Shown here one piece after another: positions 1-11,086 of a stretch of 64,000 bases of DNA. Every line of letters starts with the position of its first letter. Within the stretch, counting starts at the first letter, position 1. A model generated the notes under the pieces. That model had not been told where the DNA came from, made no database searches, and was given only the letters and a program-made list of their open reading frames with translations. Source of the stretch: Dysidea avara (Eukaryota; Porifera; Demospongiae; Dictyoceratida; Dysideidae); assembly GCF_963678975.1 (NCBI RefSeq), contig NC_089285.1:11890694-11954693 (forward strand), read 5' to 3'. Both the position numbers and the translations under genes were made by a program.

Positions 1-327
1 ACTTGGAGAGTCCACTTGAGACACCGTTTCTTCGCTTAATTGTTCGCGTGATTGTTGTGTAACAGCACTAACCTGTGGGATCAGCTGTATTTCCTCTTCA
101 TTTTCAACGTCTTCATCCGAATCTTCGTCTAACTGTCGAACCGGAACATCAGCGGAAACGGATGAAAACGTGGTCGCTTCAATTGTATCCATTTCTTGAC
201 TATCGGAATCTCGATCGGAATCATCGATGATTATAACTTGGGTTGTGCTGTTCGGCCTAGCACCTGTGCTAGCAGCTTTCTTCTTGCTTGCCACAAACTC
301 GACGATACGTCTCTGACACTTGTCCAT
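1..327 (-). CDS. N-terminus of a putative hAT transposase (partial)
   Basis: An open frame of 109 codons runs from ATG at 327 to the window edge. The start chosen is the first Met after the terminal repeat. The protein begins MDKCQRRIVEFVASKKKAA. An acidic, Ser-rich low-complexity stretch follows, with DDSDRDSD near residues 35-42 and repeated Glu/Asp around residues 70-82. Such disordered acidic leaders are common ahead of the zinc finger in hAT proteins of the ZMYM1/TTF type, but no finger or catalytic segment lies inside the window. The function is inferred from its place inside a hAT-like end; it could equally be a captured host exon. Confidence 0.4.
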   Translation of the reverse strand, partial: MDKCQRRIVEFVASKKKAASTGARPNSTTQVIIIDDSDRDSDSQEMDTIEATTFSSVSADVPVRQLDEDSDEDVENEEEIQLIPQVSAVTQQSREQLSEETVSQVDSPS

Positions 328-350
328 TACTCGGGTACAATACAAAAAGA

Positions 351-375
351 ATCACGTGATGTACGATCACGTGAT
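351..375. promoter_or_regulatory. Pair of ATCACGTGAT palindromes upstream of the transposase frame
   Basis: Two perfect copies of the 10-base palindrome ATCACGTGAT lie at 351-360 and 366-375, with a five-base gap. They sit 24 bases upstream of the minus-strand ATG at 327. Each contains the E-box core CACGTG, the recognition class of bHLH-type factors. A promoter role is inference from position; the palindromes themselves are certain. Confidence 0.35.
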
Positions 376-435
376 ATGTGCTAAAATCAAAGGGGTGCGC
401 CAGCACCCGGCGCACCTGTGGCTCCTACGCCCCTG

Positions 436-1270
436 AGTATACGCATCACTTGAGATAATGTATGTTAAAAATAATAAAGTTCATGTCATGTATCCTCAAT
501 TATAAATATCCACACATGCATGCATATGGTATGGTATGTATATCATACCATGTATGCTAGGTATGTAACTCTTGCATGCATGCATGTGCAAGCAATTATA
601 AACATGCATACATACTTGTGCTATCTGTTATATATGCATGCATGGGTATATAGCCTCAGTATATGCATGGAAAAGTATATACTCTATTAAAGCAATCAGC
701 TTTTAAGGGTATGTATTACATACCACTCATGCCAAAGATATACCACTCATCAATATTCATGTGCAAACTATTAGACATGCATTCATGCATGCTTGTGGTA
801 TCATGCTATGCATGGGTGTGTTGTTTAAGTTCGGAAAAGTACAACTATATATATGCTGAAATATTTCATACCCTCGTAAAGTGTGTTATACACTCCAACT
901 GTGATATGTCAGCGTGACATACCATTGGTATGACCCACTAAAGGTGTGAATGCATACTTTCACGCGTGTAATGCATACTTCGTTTTTAACAGTGTATATG
1001 TTTCAAAAGCATAACACAGGCTTGGTCTGTGCTAAATTCACACCAAATGCACACAACTATAACAAACTATACTACGAGGACACCACTTCCTCAGCAAGAT
1101 GTGGTTTGATCTACGATCAATCTGTATGTGCTGAATTAATCTTTCAGTGCTAAACACATGAGTTGGTATACAAAAATATTAACAATCCCAATGGTATTGT
1201 ATAATGCTACAATCTTGATGCACACATACAGCAGTAATATCCTGGGATATCTTGTGATACAAACAAGTGA
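436..1270. other. Non-coding AT-rich stretch with many GCATGC/CATG palindromes
   Basis: No convincing exon is seen. The stretch is rich in short palindromes of the type GCATGCATGC and TATGCATGCATG. Short open frames here have no recognisable composition or motif. Confidence 0.5.
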
Positions 1271-1954
1271 GGCTTATTGTGTCCTATTGTACCTAAGATA
1301 TCTTAGGATATCTTAAGATATACCCCAGGCCAGTAGGATAATTCCAGGCTTATTGTGTCCTATTGTACCTAAGATGTCCTGGGATATCTTTAGATATACC
1401 CCAGGCCAGTAGGATAATCCCAGGCTTATTGTGTCCTATTGTACCTAAGATGTCCTGGGATATCTTTAGATATACCCCAGGCCAGTAGGATAATCCCAGG
1501 CTTATTGTGTCCTATTGTACCTAAGATATCTTAGGATATCTTAAGATATACCCCAGGCCAGTAGGATAATCCCAGGCTTATTGTGTCCTATTGTACCTAA
1601 GATATCTTAGGATATCTTTAGATATACCCCAGGCCAGTAGGATAATTCCAGGCTTATTGTGTCCTATTGTACCTAAGATGTCCTGGGATATCTTTAGATA
1701 TACCCCAGGCCAGTAGGATAATCCCAGGCTTATTGTGTCCTATTGTACCTAAGATATCTTAGGATATCTTTAGATATACCCCAGGCCAGTAGGATAATCC
1801 CAGGCTTATTGTGTCCTATTGTACCTAAGATATCCTGTGATATCTTAAGATATACCCCAGGCCAGTAGGATAATCCCAGGCTTATTGTGTCCTATTGTAC
1901 CTAAGATGTCCTGGGATATCTTAAGATATACCCCAGCCAGTAGGATAATCCCAG
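1271..1954 (+). repeat. 76-base tandem repeat, nine copies
   Basis: The unit starts GGCTTATTGTGTCCTATTG and recurs at 1271, 1347, 1423, 1499, 1575, 1651, 1727, 1803 and 1879, an exact 76-base period. The last copy is one base shorter. Each unit has a variable core alternating between the self-complementary AAGATATCTTAGGATATCTT and AAGATGTCCTGGGATATCTT, followed by a constant ATACCCCAGGCCAGTAGGATAAT. Adjacent units alternate between core types, which suggests exchange between copies. Confidence 0.95.
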
Positions 1955-3155
1955 GTTTATTGTATCCAAACTAGCCCAAGGGTGCCTTAATACATTAGTA
2001 TGGTACGTATGTATTGCCCTTCCCAGCAAAGCTGATTACATCCCAACTCTACCTAATCTATAATTTTGGTGTTCTTGTATGTCTTTAAGTTTTAGCAGTG
2101 TATTTAAATTAATTAGTTACTAACATTATCATGACGACTTTAAATAACTAACTAGATTTTAAGTGCTAGATTGTGTGATACTTGTTAAGTATGGCTGGAT
2201 TTAGTCGGCCAGCCATTAGATCTTTTTCTGCTATGGCTACCTGTATAGTATCATCTCAGGCTTTAGTTTATGATCAGTGAGGTATACAATACTGTGGTAC
2301 AAAACTGGCAATGTGGCTCAATTTCATGCTACAATCTGAGGATATCGTAAAATATACAACAATGTGGTGTGATCCAAGCCTTGCCTTGCATTGGTGTGAT
2401 CCAAGCCTTGCGTTTATTAACCCTAGCCAAAATTCCTATACAATGATAATGAACGTTTAATCACGTGAACATGTGAGCACGTATAAATATTAGAAACTGA
2501 AAGCGGCACTTTTGTGGCAGGCACCCATGTAATCCTTTCATTCTCAGCATCCATTGAAACAACCTAACCAAAATTTGTATATGATAGTAGTTGGCTACAA
2601 GTATCGACAAAGATTAGGAGTTTTAGATTTATTAAGTAACATGATAATGTACACATGTAGTTGCGCCAATAGATTTTTTTTCTAGCAGCTATGACTAAAG
2701 TAGGAGCTACCTGTCCACTTGTTTTTTTTTTATTTGTTAAGTTTGATGACTCTCCTTGGTTCATCCCTTATTCATTTACTTTTTGTCCGGTGTAGCATAG
2801 GTCATTACTAGCAAACATTTGTGCAACAAAAGAATAACATTAAATTTATTTTGAAAATTAATTGTTTGCCTGGATGAGTTTCCTGATTATCAATTACTGA
2901 AACAAAACATGACAGTTAGAGCTCTATTTCAGTTTTGTCGACTACTATAAAATAGAAATGCAGAATTGACTGTGTGTTACAAAGCATGCATCTTGCAATT
3001 TTTATGTAAATTCCTAAGTTTTGAAACTAATTTGCTAAATAGTTCCAATAACACGTACATTCACACTATATTTCTGACATATGTACAAACTAGAAACTGT
3101 AGCATGTTAATTGCTGTCAGCCAAGTACACACATGTACGTATAATGCTCTCTCAC
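1955..3155. other. Non-coding stretch, one short direct duplication
   Basis: No exon is supported. A 20-base block, TGGTGTGATCCAAGCCTTGC, occurs twice near 2363 and 2393. The rest is AT-rich with only short unconvincing frames. Confidence 0.45.
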
Positions 3156-3447
3156 TTCATAATAAATCCCACTTCGCGTTTGTTTCTTTCCAGTAACAAA
3201 TTGTGCAATGTGCTCAGGGTGATGCTGTTCAGAGACATCTAATGACTTTCGACTTTTTCGAGGTGCATGGTTGTAGCAGAACTTTGAATTCCAAGCTGGT
3301 GTTGATTGGCATCCTATTTTAATGCCCGACAAACCACGAAATGATAAATAGCCTGCTGAAGTTGATGCACAAATGTCTCGTCTATTCTTGAGGTTTCCGT
3401 CAAGTCCAATGACATCACTACACCCAGGAAAAGCACAGGCATGACCT
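3156..3447 (-). CDS. Exon of a Cys-rich protein with a chromodomain-like end
   Basis: The exon is bounded by a splice acceptor (CTGTAG, minus strand) at 3447/3448 and a donor (GTGAGAG) after 3156. It encodes CAFPGCSDVIGLDGNLKNR, then RRDIC, AGYLSFRGLSG, GCQSTPAWNSKFCYNH. This is a regular pattern C-x4-C ... DGN-x-KNRRD-x-C ... GC-x2-TP ... FC-x2-H that looks zinc-binding. The end, AQFVTGKKQTRSGIYYEV, resembles the first strand of a chromodomain, which would continue in the next exon. I associate this layout with uncharacterised, often multi-copy invertebrate proteins; no function is established. Neighbouring exons of this gene were not found, so this may be an isolated remnant. Confidence 0.5.
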
Positions 3448-3568
3448 ACAGGGTATGGATACATACTTTTATGAGTAGACGGTATGAACTATTTGACACC
3501 TGCCACACTACCAGTACAGTGCAACTATATTGTACAGTAAAAATGTTTTTGTCAACCTCCTTTTACAG

Positions 3569-4771
3569 TCGGATTGTTTGAAACACAGTGGAAAGAACCT
3601 GCTGCAGGAGACAAAGTAATAGAAGCAAGGGAATTTAAATTGCCCGAAAATTTGAAGGTTTTTGAAGACTTTTACGATCAAACTCAAGAGATGTTAAAGT
3701 CATTAGCTGGAGTTGATGAATTTTTAACAGGTTTGTAAATGTAATGAGGAGAAAGTAACATAACTCCCTTATTAAATGTAATTAGGAATGCTGAGCAAGA
3801 GCTGTGGGCAAGTATTGAGAGTGGCAGCTGTGTTGCACATGTTGTTTTCAATTGATAATGATAACTATGAAGTCAAGGAAGAAGTATCTCAGGATGCAAT
3901 CAAGGCTGCCATAAACTTGATTAAAACTATTTGCCAACAAACAGCTTTTGTTGCTGGTAGGGGAGTACTACAAGAAGTTGCTAACCCAACTCTGAAAGGT
4001 TTGTTTACATACAAAAGTAGTTTCACCAGTACTCACATTCAATGCACAACCACAATTTTGTTTCAGGCTACTGCCGTACAATAAAAAATTTTGACAGGAG
4101 AAAATTTTGACAAAATGATTTTATTTCCAATTTTTAGCCAATTGAATAAAGGGAATCCCATAGGACACCAAATTTTTATCCACCGAATTCACCTGAAATC
4201 ACTAAAATTTTGTCTTGTCAAAGTTTTGTATTGTACAGTATTTTGCCTGATGCAATGTAGAAGGCATATAATTCTTCCATGCTTAAATATTGTTTGAAGC
4301 TCAAAGGTGGTAAATCATGGTAAAGATGTCAATGGGCTTTATGTTGCCTAGTCTCATCAAGTTACAACATGCCTTAAATATTGGTATAGATTACATTAAA
4401 GATCATCTTTTGCATTTGCGCATTACCTATTTCCTTAATAACTTTTACAGAACTTTGAGCGCTGCTTTGTAACAATGATGCTACAAAAATTGAACTGTCA
4501 AAACAATGAACTATAAACATGATATAATTTGCTTTCTATAGAACTCAATCCCAATGAAGCTACAAAAGAGATAAAAACAGATGTTGCTGCATTCTGCCTG
4601 ACCTTGCCGGGGAAGAAACTACACCTATCCACCTTACTGGCACAGAAGAAATTTAAGCACAAGGGAAACAAAGAGAAGGCAGTTGCGGCATTTGTTATGC
4701 TGGAGACAGATGGACAGGGGACTGTTTTGGAAGTCGGGGGGTCAAGAGGAGCAATGATAAGACGGTTTTAA
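3569..4771 (+). CDS. C-terminal exons of a DUF3987-like (primase/helicase-associated) protein
   Basis: Three exons join in frame: 3569-3730, 3786-3998 and 4542-4771 (TAA), with consensus acceptors TTTTACAG, TAATTAG and TTCTATAG and consistent phases. The first reads FKLPENLKVFEDFYDQTQE. The second has KSCGQVLRVAAVLHMLFSID followed by AIKAAINLIKTICQQTAF. The lone-Lys plus R-x-A-x-VLH helix followed by a capping helix is typical of the end of DUF3987 proteins, known mainly from phage and bacterial primase-helicases and also from some invertebrate genomes. The third exon reads like a winged-helix end (FCLTLPGKKLHLSTLLAQKK ... AAFVMLETDGQG). Upstream exons are not visible, so the ATPase core is missing from view. 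The large second intron holds a MITE. The family call is from memory and moderate. Confidence 0.5.
4071..4238. mobile_element. Small MITE (TA-flanked) in an intron
   Basis: The left end CTGCCGTACAATAAAAAATT and the reverse complement of the right end, CTGTACAATACAAAACTTTG, match with small gaps. Both ends are flanked by TA (4069-4070 and 4239-4240). The 168-base size, lack of coding and TA target fit a Tc1/mariner-type MITE. It lies in the 3999-4541 intron. Confidence 0.6.
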
Positions 4772-5507
4772 CCATACTATACCATTTGAGCATAGTTACA
4801 AAGCATGTAACATGCATGACTACACACAGTGTCTTCTAAATAAAGTTACAGGATTACCAACGAAATCTCTATATCAAAACAATACATTTGCAGTGTGTAT
4901 ACCACCTAATCTACAGTATGTCCCTTGAGTTTGATACAATAATATAACTGGTGCAATGCATGCTTAATGGAGCAAATTTGTTTGTGCTTTGTACTATTGT
5001 AAATACTTTACAATCAGTAAAATACTTGACATGCATGCATGCTAAGTAATAGTTGAGCATGGATTTTTCTCCTTCCTGCACCTTTTTCACACATGTTATT
5101 TGTATTCAACATCTTGAAGCAGGCTGTAGGACCTAGTGTCCTACAAACCTTCAGCCTTTGAGCTGTAAAGCTTAATAAATAAAAATTCAAACATCGAAAC
5201 ACAAAGGAATTTAGAAACAAAGGCCCTCTGCTGTGGCACAAGAGCAAAGCGAGCACGCTACTACAGGGCCTGAGTTAAGGTTTCTGAAATTTATGTATTT
5301 CTGTGTTTTGATGTCTAACTTTAGACCACAGCTCATTGTTGTACCCTCACAGCTGCTGTAGCACAACACAACATTCTCAGCATTCATTATTGAAATAGTC
5401 CATATCACCTCCATCTCGTCACTAAAATGGCTTTTAACTGTCCAAATAAGGACCCATGTCTTGCTAGTGTTACAGGTGTGCAATTATCATGTTTTGTATT
5501 GCCTAAG
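4772..5507. other. Intergenic stretch
   Basis: It holds the 3' flank of the preceding gene, including an AATAAA at about 4840. No coding is seen that can be supported; short frames on either strand lack splice context. Confidence 0.4.
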
Positions 5508-6073
5508 AGGCAGCAATCTATTGGGACATGAACAAGGGAGCTACAAAAGTGATACCCGTAAGTGGCCAATGACATTTGAGTATTTTATCCTTCTGTGGTC
5601 CAAGCGTCATAATATGAATACCTGCATGCACATCAGTCATGCATTCAAATGTGCTTTATTCATGATGGCATTGCAAAAATAGTGCAACCACAGTCTCAGA
5701 GGATGTTACACCTACGTACTTACAGATTTTTTGAAACAATACTGTAACAGGTGTCTGGATATTAATATTCTACTATAGTAACCATGTTTGCTCTTGCGAT
5801 GTATTAGGGTTGATATCATATCAGTGCTGTTTATCTCCCTAGCTTTATGAGTTTGATAAAGTACCGGTACCAGAAGACAAAGAAGAAAAGATGGCACTTA
5901 TCAAGAAACTCAACAAATATGAGGTTTCAATAAGCCAGTACCAACGGGCAATCGAACTACCTGAAATTAGACCGTAAGCCGTACAATAATGTGAATGTAT
6001 ATAACCTTATATTACTTTTACTTGTAGAATCTCAGAGATAGCTGGTGTGAAAAGAAAGTTCACCGAGAACTGA
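5508..6073 (+). CDS. Terminal exons of an unrecognised gene
   Basis: Three exons fit splice signals and phases: 5508-5557 (donor GTAAGT), 5843-5973 (acceptor CCCTAG, donor GTAAGC) and 6028-6073 (acceptor TTGTAG, stop TGA). They encode AAIYWDMNKGATKVIP, then a charged helical segment (LYEFDKVPVPEDKEEKMALI ... KYEVSISQYQRAIELPEIR), then ISEIAGVKRKFTEN at the C-terminus. KRKFTEN looks like a basic tail. An AATAAA lies about 240 bases downstream. I do not recognise the family; the Lys/Glu-rich segment is probably an alpha helix. It may be the 3' end of a gene whose earlier exons overlap the preceding locus. Confidence 0.45.
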
Positions 6074-6359
6074 GCACTGTAGTACTGGGCACATACACCG
6101 GCACTGTTAGCACATTTAGTATTGAGCACATGCACCACTTTTAACACATTTAACCACACTAAGACAATGCTCTTATCCTACGTATATACAAGTGGTTTTA
6201 GCACAATTATTTACAAAAAAAAAAGAGATGCCTGCATAGTAACGGTAATGTGTACATTGAATAGTAATGCTGTGATGATATGAGCTTCTGTATTATATGC
6301 ATGAACTAAAATAATAAACAGCATAAAAGGATAAAAAGCAAATACATACTGGTTAGGTT

Positions 6360-7345
6360 ACCGAGCCCCGGTATTATAACACTACCACATTGTTGTGAAT
6401 ATCAGGAATATCCTTACCCAAAGCCTGGCACTATACCACATTACCACACTGTACGTATATCCTAGGAATATATGAAACCTAAGCTACCAGGTATTGCCAC
6501 ACTATCGTACCTGAGAATATTCTTAGACCAAAGCCTGAGAATATTTGATGCATCACATAGGTACTTACTTACTGTAAGGATATCCTGGGGTTTATATTCT
6601 GTGACTTTATCAGGATACCTAGGACAAAATAAGCCTAGGACAAAATAAGCCTAGGACTGTACCAGATTGTTGTGCTTCTCAGAATATCCCAGGATATCCT
6701 TAGTATAAAGTGCACTATACTTTTGTATGTCTGGGAATCATTAAAACTATCTCATTGTATCCTTAGACTAATCCTCTGACTACTAACATGATGGTATAAT
6801 CTCAGAATATCATAGGATATCCGATGTTCTGAAGTTATCCTAGGATACTCTTTGCTATAATAGGAGAAGATCAGCCTAAGACTATACCACATATACTGTT
6901 GAGTTTCTCTGAATATCTCAGGACTATCATAAGATATGGATATCCTGTGGCTAAAGACTGTGATTATACCACATTGCTGTATATCTCAGATTATCCTGGG
7001 ATATCTTTAGACTATCTTAAGATATCCTGGGATATCCTTAGACTAAAGACTGTGATTATGCCACATTACCATAGTGCTGTATATCTCAGATTATCCTGGG
7101 ATATCTTTAGACTATCTTAAGATATCCTGGGATATCTTTAGACTATCTTAAGATATCCTGGGATATCCTTAGACTAAAGACTGTGATTATGCCACATTAC
7201 CACATTACTGTATATCTCAAGATAGTAATCTTTAGACTATCTTAAGATATCCTGGGATATCCTTAGATTAAAGACTGTGATTACCACATTACTGTATATC
7301 TCAGATTATCCTGGGATATCTTTAGACTAAAGACTGTATGATGGG
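6360..7345 (+). repeat. Degenerate GATATC-rich repeat array
   Basis: Blocks of TTATCCTGGGATATCTTTAG, CTATCTTAAGATATCCTGGG and CTAAAGACTGTGATTATGCC recur with a period of roughly 100 bases. It is clearest at 6960-7340, with older diverged copies back to about 6360. The palindromic cores (CTTAAGATATCCTGGGATATC) are related to those of the 76-base repeat at 1.27-1.95 kb, so the two arrays bracket the gene cluster between them. Confidence 0.7.
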
Positions 7346-7528
7346 AATTAAGCAGACTGTCTGAGAATACAAAGGGTACACAGGATAATGTAGGAGATTC
7401 TATGGCAATCCTAGATACTTATGGAAGTAGTTCGCAAACAAGTATAAGGAATTTTAAACTAGAGTAGGGACAACATAGTACCAAATTAAATTAATTGTCT
7501 AATAGTGGGAAATTCTTTTACTTTACTA

Positions 7529-7894
7529 TCAGTTCTTTAATTTGCCAACCATGTATTTCACAACCTCAACAGATTTACCTGTAAATTTTTCTGCAATTGG
7601 TGGAGAAACATCTGCAATCACTTCCTTTACAATCACTTTGATATAACCACTAGGTAGATTGATTCCATGCAACACTGTCCCTTCAACGACGATACCATGT
7701 CTGACACAGTTAGTGCCTTTCATTAATACTACTTCACCATTTTCAGGGAAAAAGAGGAAAGAAGCTTCCTGTATTTGTTGCAAAGATGTTGATACTACTG
7801 TACCAGAACTAGATGGGAGTTCGCTGTTGTTGCAGCTGTTGCAATATGTATCATCATTCAAAACTGCAGCTGTACTATGGGTTTGTACAAGCAC
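7529..7894 (-). CDS. Single open frame, unrecognised protein or exon
   Basis: The frame gives 121 residues. The N-terminal third is Ser/Thr/Asn-rich. The C-terminal two thirds look folded: ASFLFFPENGEVVLMKGTN, GIVVEGTVLHGINLPSGYIK, VIVKEVIADVSPPI and end VEVVKYMVGKLKN. The alternating beta pattern with conserved-looking glycines recalls small beta-barrel domains found at the C-termini of multi-copy invertebrate proteins, but I cannot name it. The frame starts near a possible acceptor, so it may be a terminal exon rather than a whole gene. Confidence 0.4.
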   Translation of the reverse strand: MLVQTHSTAAVLNDDTYCNSCNNSELPSSSGTVVSTSLQQIQEASFLFFPENGEVVLMKGTNCVRHGIVVEGTVLHGINLPSGYIKVIVKEVIADVSPPIAEKFTGKSVEVVKYMVGKLKN

Positions 7895-7919
7895 TCCTGT
7901 GATAACAACGCAAATGTAA

Positions 7920-8887
7920 CTGCATGCAACAATAAGTATTGAGGTACGTACATGTCATAAGGGGTGCTTGAAAGAAAATATTTAAAGCATCATTTGGTAT
8001 GGAACTCTTAATGTATATACACAGTGTAGCTAGCTACCTTGGTATGCTAAATTGTGATCCTTAATGGCTGTGTGACCAGAAAACACAGTGAAATAGCTTT
8101 ACTATAATATTATTCCACACACATACAATTCTTTGTCTTTAACTGCTTGTAACTTAACCACTCAGTGTGCTATTAACCTACAATTTTCACACAATTCTTT
8201 CATTGCATCGAGCAATAACGGGTCTAACATTGAATGATAGCATACTGCTACATTGAGTTATGGTCTTTTAAAATAATAAAGCTGGATGTGTGTGGAAACC
8301 TGCAAGTCTGGTTTTGTCAAATCCGGTCACGTGTATAGAAATCTAGGCAGATAAACTTTCTCCCATGTATGACTCATAGCCATAAGCTTTTATGTCATTT
8401 TATAAGGGTATTCTGCTGCTACTACTCATGCATTACACATTGCCATCATCATCTGGTTGTTCAAGTCAGCAGACATGTGATGATACTTTCAATTCATCAA
8501 CAACTTCAACTTTCACATCCTTGCCTTATTCCCCAATGTTTTGACTATCTTTTCCAGGCATTCAACTGTTTAAGAAAACTATCTTGTTGGTACATCATGT
8601 CTTTGGTCACTGCTATTCTATCAGTGGACATCTGCATAATATTATACTGAATATTTAATGCTGACCAGTGAATGCATCTATAATGATTAGTGCTGTATAC
8701 CGGTGTCCAATTAACCAGTTATAAACCGGTGTTGTCTAGGTCAGCCAATAACCAGTGAAGGAACTTTTAAACCGGTTATTGCCCACCCACTTTGGTAAAC
8801 CATAAATTACCCCTGCTGACAAGTGTTAACATCATAACAGTATAGAGGGTTTTTACCGCGAAGACAGAGTGCTGTTGACGTAGGGAA
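7920..8887. other. Non-coding stretch with CCGGTTAT-type motifs
   Basis: No exon is supported. Repeated ACCGG / CCGGTTAT motifs at 8700-8790 look like the end of a decayed non-autonomous DNA transposon, but I cannot pair them with a second end. Confidence 0.35.
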
Positions 8888-10662
8888 TGGTGTATTCATG
8901 TGTGAGACATTACAACTGCAGCAATTTATTGATGAACTAAATGCTACTTCTGTGTGTTATACACCTTAATGTAAAGGAAAGTTGCTCCCAATCAGCATCA
9001 AGCATGTTGGTCTTGGTGGGAGTGCTACTGTACAGTTTTCATGCTCAAGATGTACCCAGAGAGTTCTAATTTTTAAAAGTTCCATATACATTTCTTATTC
9101 AAAATGCACTGTTTGCAGCTTAGCATTGTAAGTTGCATTTATTGCTGGTGGGTGTATGCACGAACAGTACAGTAAAATTTTAAGGCAACATTTATGATTA
9201 CCAGCAGCTGATGCCAACACATTTTATCAAACAATAAAAATGCTTCACCCAGTTGTGGAAGCAATGTTACAGGAATTGTGCAACGAGGCTAAACTTGATA
9301 TGAAATCTATGGATCCGTCAACTATAGGTAGTTGGCAAAGAGCTGTTACATCTGTTTGGTTGACTAGAGGAAAATTTAGTAAAAATTGTAGCTTCACTAT
9401 ATGGAATTATACTAACAATTCTCTTCTGTATTTTGTGCACCTGAGCATGCGTGGTAAAGTAACAGATACAGGTATTGAATTGTTTGAAGGCACTTCCTAA
9501 GGTGCAGATAGATATGCCGTTGGAATTGCTTTTAGTAAAGCTAAAGAGGAAGGAATGAATATTGAAATTCAGTGATTCTTCTGCAGCTAAATCGTTTGAA
9601 GAACATTATCCTACTGGTAAAGTGATGCATGTTGCTAGAGCCCACACAAAACACCTAGAAGAGTTGTCAAAGCGTAAATCATATTCTGCCACTATTCAAG
9701 ATACTTACAAGAATAATTACCCTGCAGTCACCACTGTGCCCTAAGCGCCATTCTAAACATTATCAAAGGCTTTCATGCGTGGAGCAAGAACAAATTTCTT
9801 TCATTGTTTACTAGATTCTGATACAAATCCTGATATATTTGAATCCCAAATGCATATCTTCGGGAAGTACCATGCACGTGATATACATGAATTTCCTAGT
9901 GGACAATGTGGCTTTCATGCTTTGAAAACATGTAATTGGTAAATGTGAAGAAGACATATTATGTCAGGGTGAAGACTACCATACCAAAATTTCACTCACA
10001 TGTCCCTTTCATGCACTACCCTATGAAATAGAATGCAATGCTCAAGCATCCCAGGCTTCAGAAATAATTCATAAAGAGTTAGGTCGTGGCCATTCTAATT
10101 ACTCTGAAACTTCTCACAATGTGTTGGTTCGATTTCAATCTAAAGACACAACATACAGTGTATTGACTACATGATGACAACCAATTTGGGATTACTTCAG
10201 CAGGCAAATATGTCATGGTTATATGAGAAGAAAGGTGCATCATACTACTGGATATTGGATTTATTTTCTTGCCTATGATTGGCTGTACTAGATGGAATGC
10301 AAGAAGCTTTACGTAAGGCTAACGAGAGGCGCCACAGAGATTTAGCTAAAAAAAACAGAGTGAGGAAGGAAAAGATGCCCGTACAAAGTGGAAGAAAGCT
10401 CGTGTGCAGGAGCATGAAGAAAGAAAATTGTGGAGCCGTCGGCAAACTATCCCGCATACATATGGATCAGAGTCAGATGAAGATGATGAAGAGAATAGCA
10501 ACCACACAACCACCTCTGTGCAGAAGTCAAAAAGGAATAAATAAGGATGTAGGAAGCAAGTGCAGGTACAGTTCGCTGATGATGAAAGTAATGGTGAAGG
10601 TGAAGGTAGAGTATGTACATGTGGATCAGCAAGAGCTACTCATCAATGGTCATGTCCATTGA
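8888..10662 (+). pseudogene. Decayed copy of a multi-copy Cys/His-rich protein
   Basis: Successive + strand pieces in changing frames follow one protein order. LQQFIDELNATSVCYTP opens the copy, followed by GKLLPISIKHVGLGGSATVQ with C-x2-C. Next come LHPVVEAMLQELCNEAKLDM, AVGIAFSKAKEEGMNIEIQ and SDSSAAKSFEEHYPTGKVMH, then MHIFGKYHARDIHEFPSGQC followed by GFHALKTC. LTCPFHALPYEIECNAQ-type and SHNVLVRFQSKD segments follow, then a basic coiled region (KANERRHRDLAKKN) and a terminal C-x-CG...H-W-x-CPLN at about 10,660. The order matches an uncharacterised family that I recall as abundant in sponges and cnidarians. Several frame changes and stops show that it is dead. Function is unknown; abundance hints at a mobile origin but no terminal repeats were found. 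Confidence 0.55.
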
Positions 10663-10879
10663 ACCCACGGAATATTTCATGACTTTTATAAAGCTGAGTT
10701 GTGCACAACTTGTAAGTTCATGTATGGTTTTGATTGTTTTTTGTATACATGGCCATGAAGGCAATTCTGTTGTGGTGGCTGTCATTGTTTTGTGTGTACT
10801 GTCTTTTTTTGGAAATCGAGTAATAAAATCACAAACAAGATGTATGAAAAAAAAACTGTGTTGAAAATTGCACATGTAT

Positions 10880-10898
10880 GTATATATATATATATATT
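10880..10898. repeat. (TA)n microsatellite
   Basis: An uninterrupted TA run of about nine units. Confidence 0.9.
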
Positions 10899-11086
10899 CA
10901 GCCACCAACCTAGCTGGTACTAACTAAACAGACGTGTACAATATATTGGCATGTGGTGTGGGTCACTGTTTTGTACTTGCTGATCAGTTACTTCACATTA
11001 CTTCTGTTGATTTATCTGTAATCAGATTTGTCACAGTTGGTCAGAGTAATCTAATTCGTTGGAGTATCTACTTCATCCATTTATAC

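Larger units (their letters stand above)
1..435 (-). mobile_element. End of a hAT-like DNA transposon (cut by window edge)
   Basis: The minus strand read from 435 begins CAGGGGCGTAGGAGCC, which matches the CAGGGGCG-type terminal inverted repeat of hAT elements. Just inside it lies a perfect 8-base inverted repeat (GGTGCGCC / GGCGCACC, 394-416). A minus-strand reading frame starts about 110 bases inside the end, as expected for a transposase. The flanking octamer 436-443 (AGTATACG) would be the target duplication, but the other end lies outside the window and cannot be compared. The hAT assignment rests on the terminal motif and layout only. Confidence 0.5.

Noticed and set aside
1271-1954. 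Origin of replication or centromere function for the palindromic array
   Set aside because: Only the repeat itself is visible; nothing in the sequence supports a specific function.
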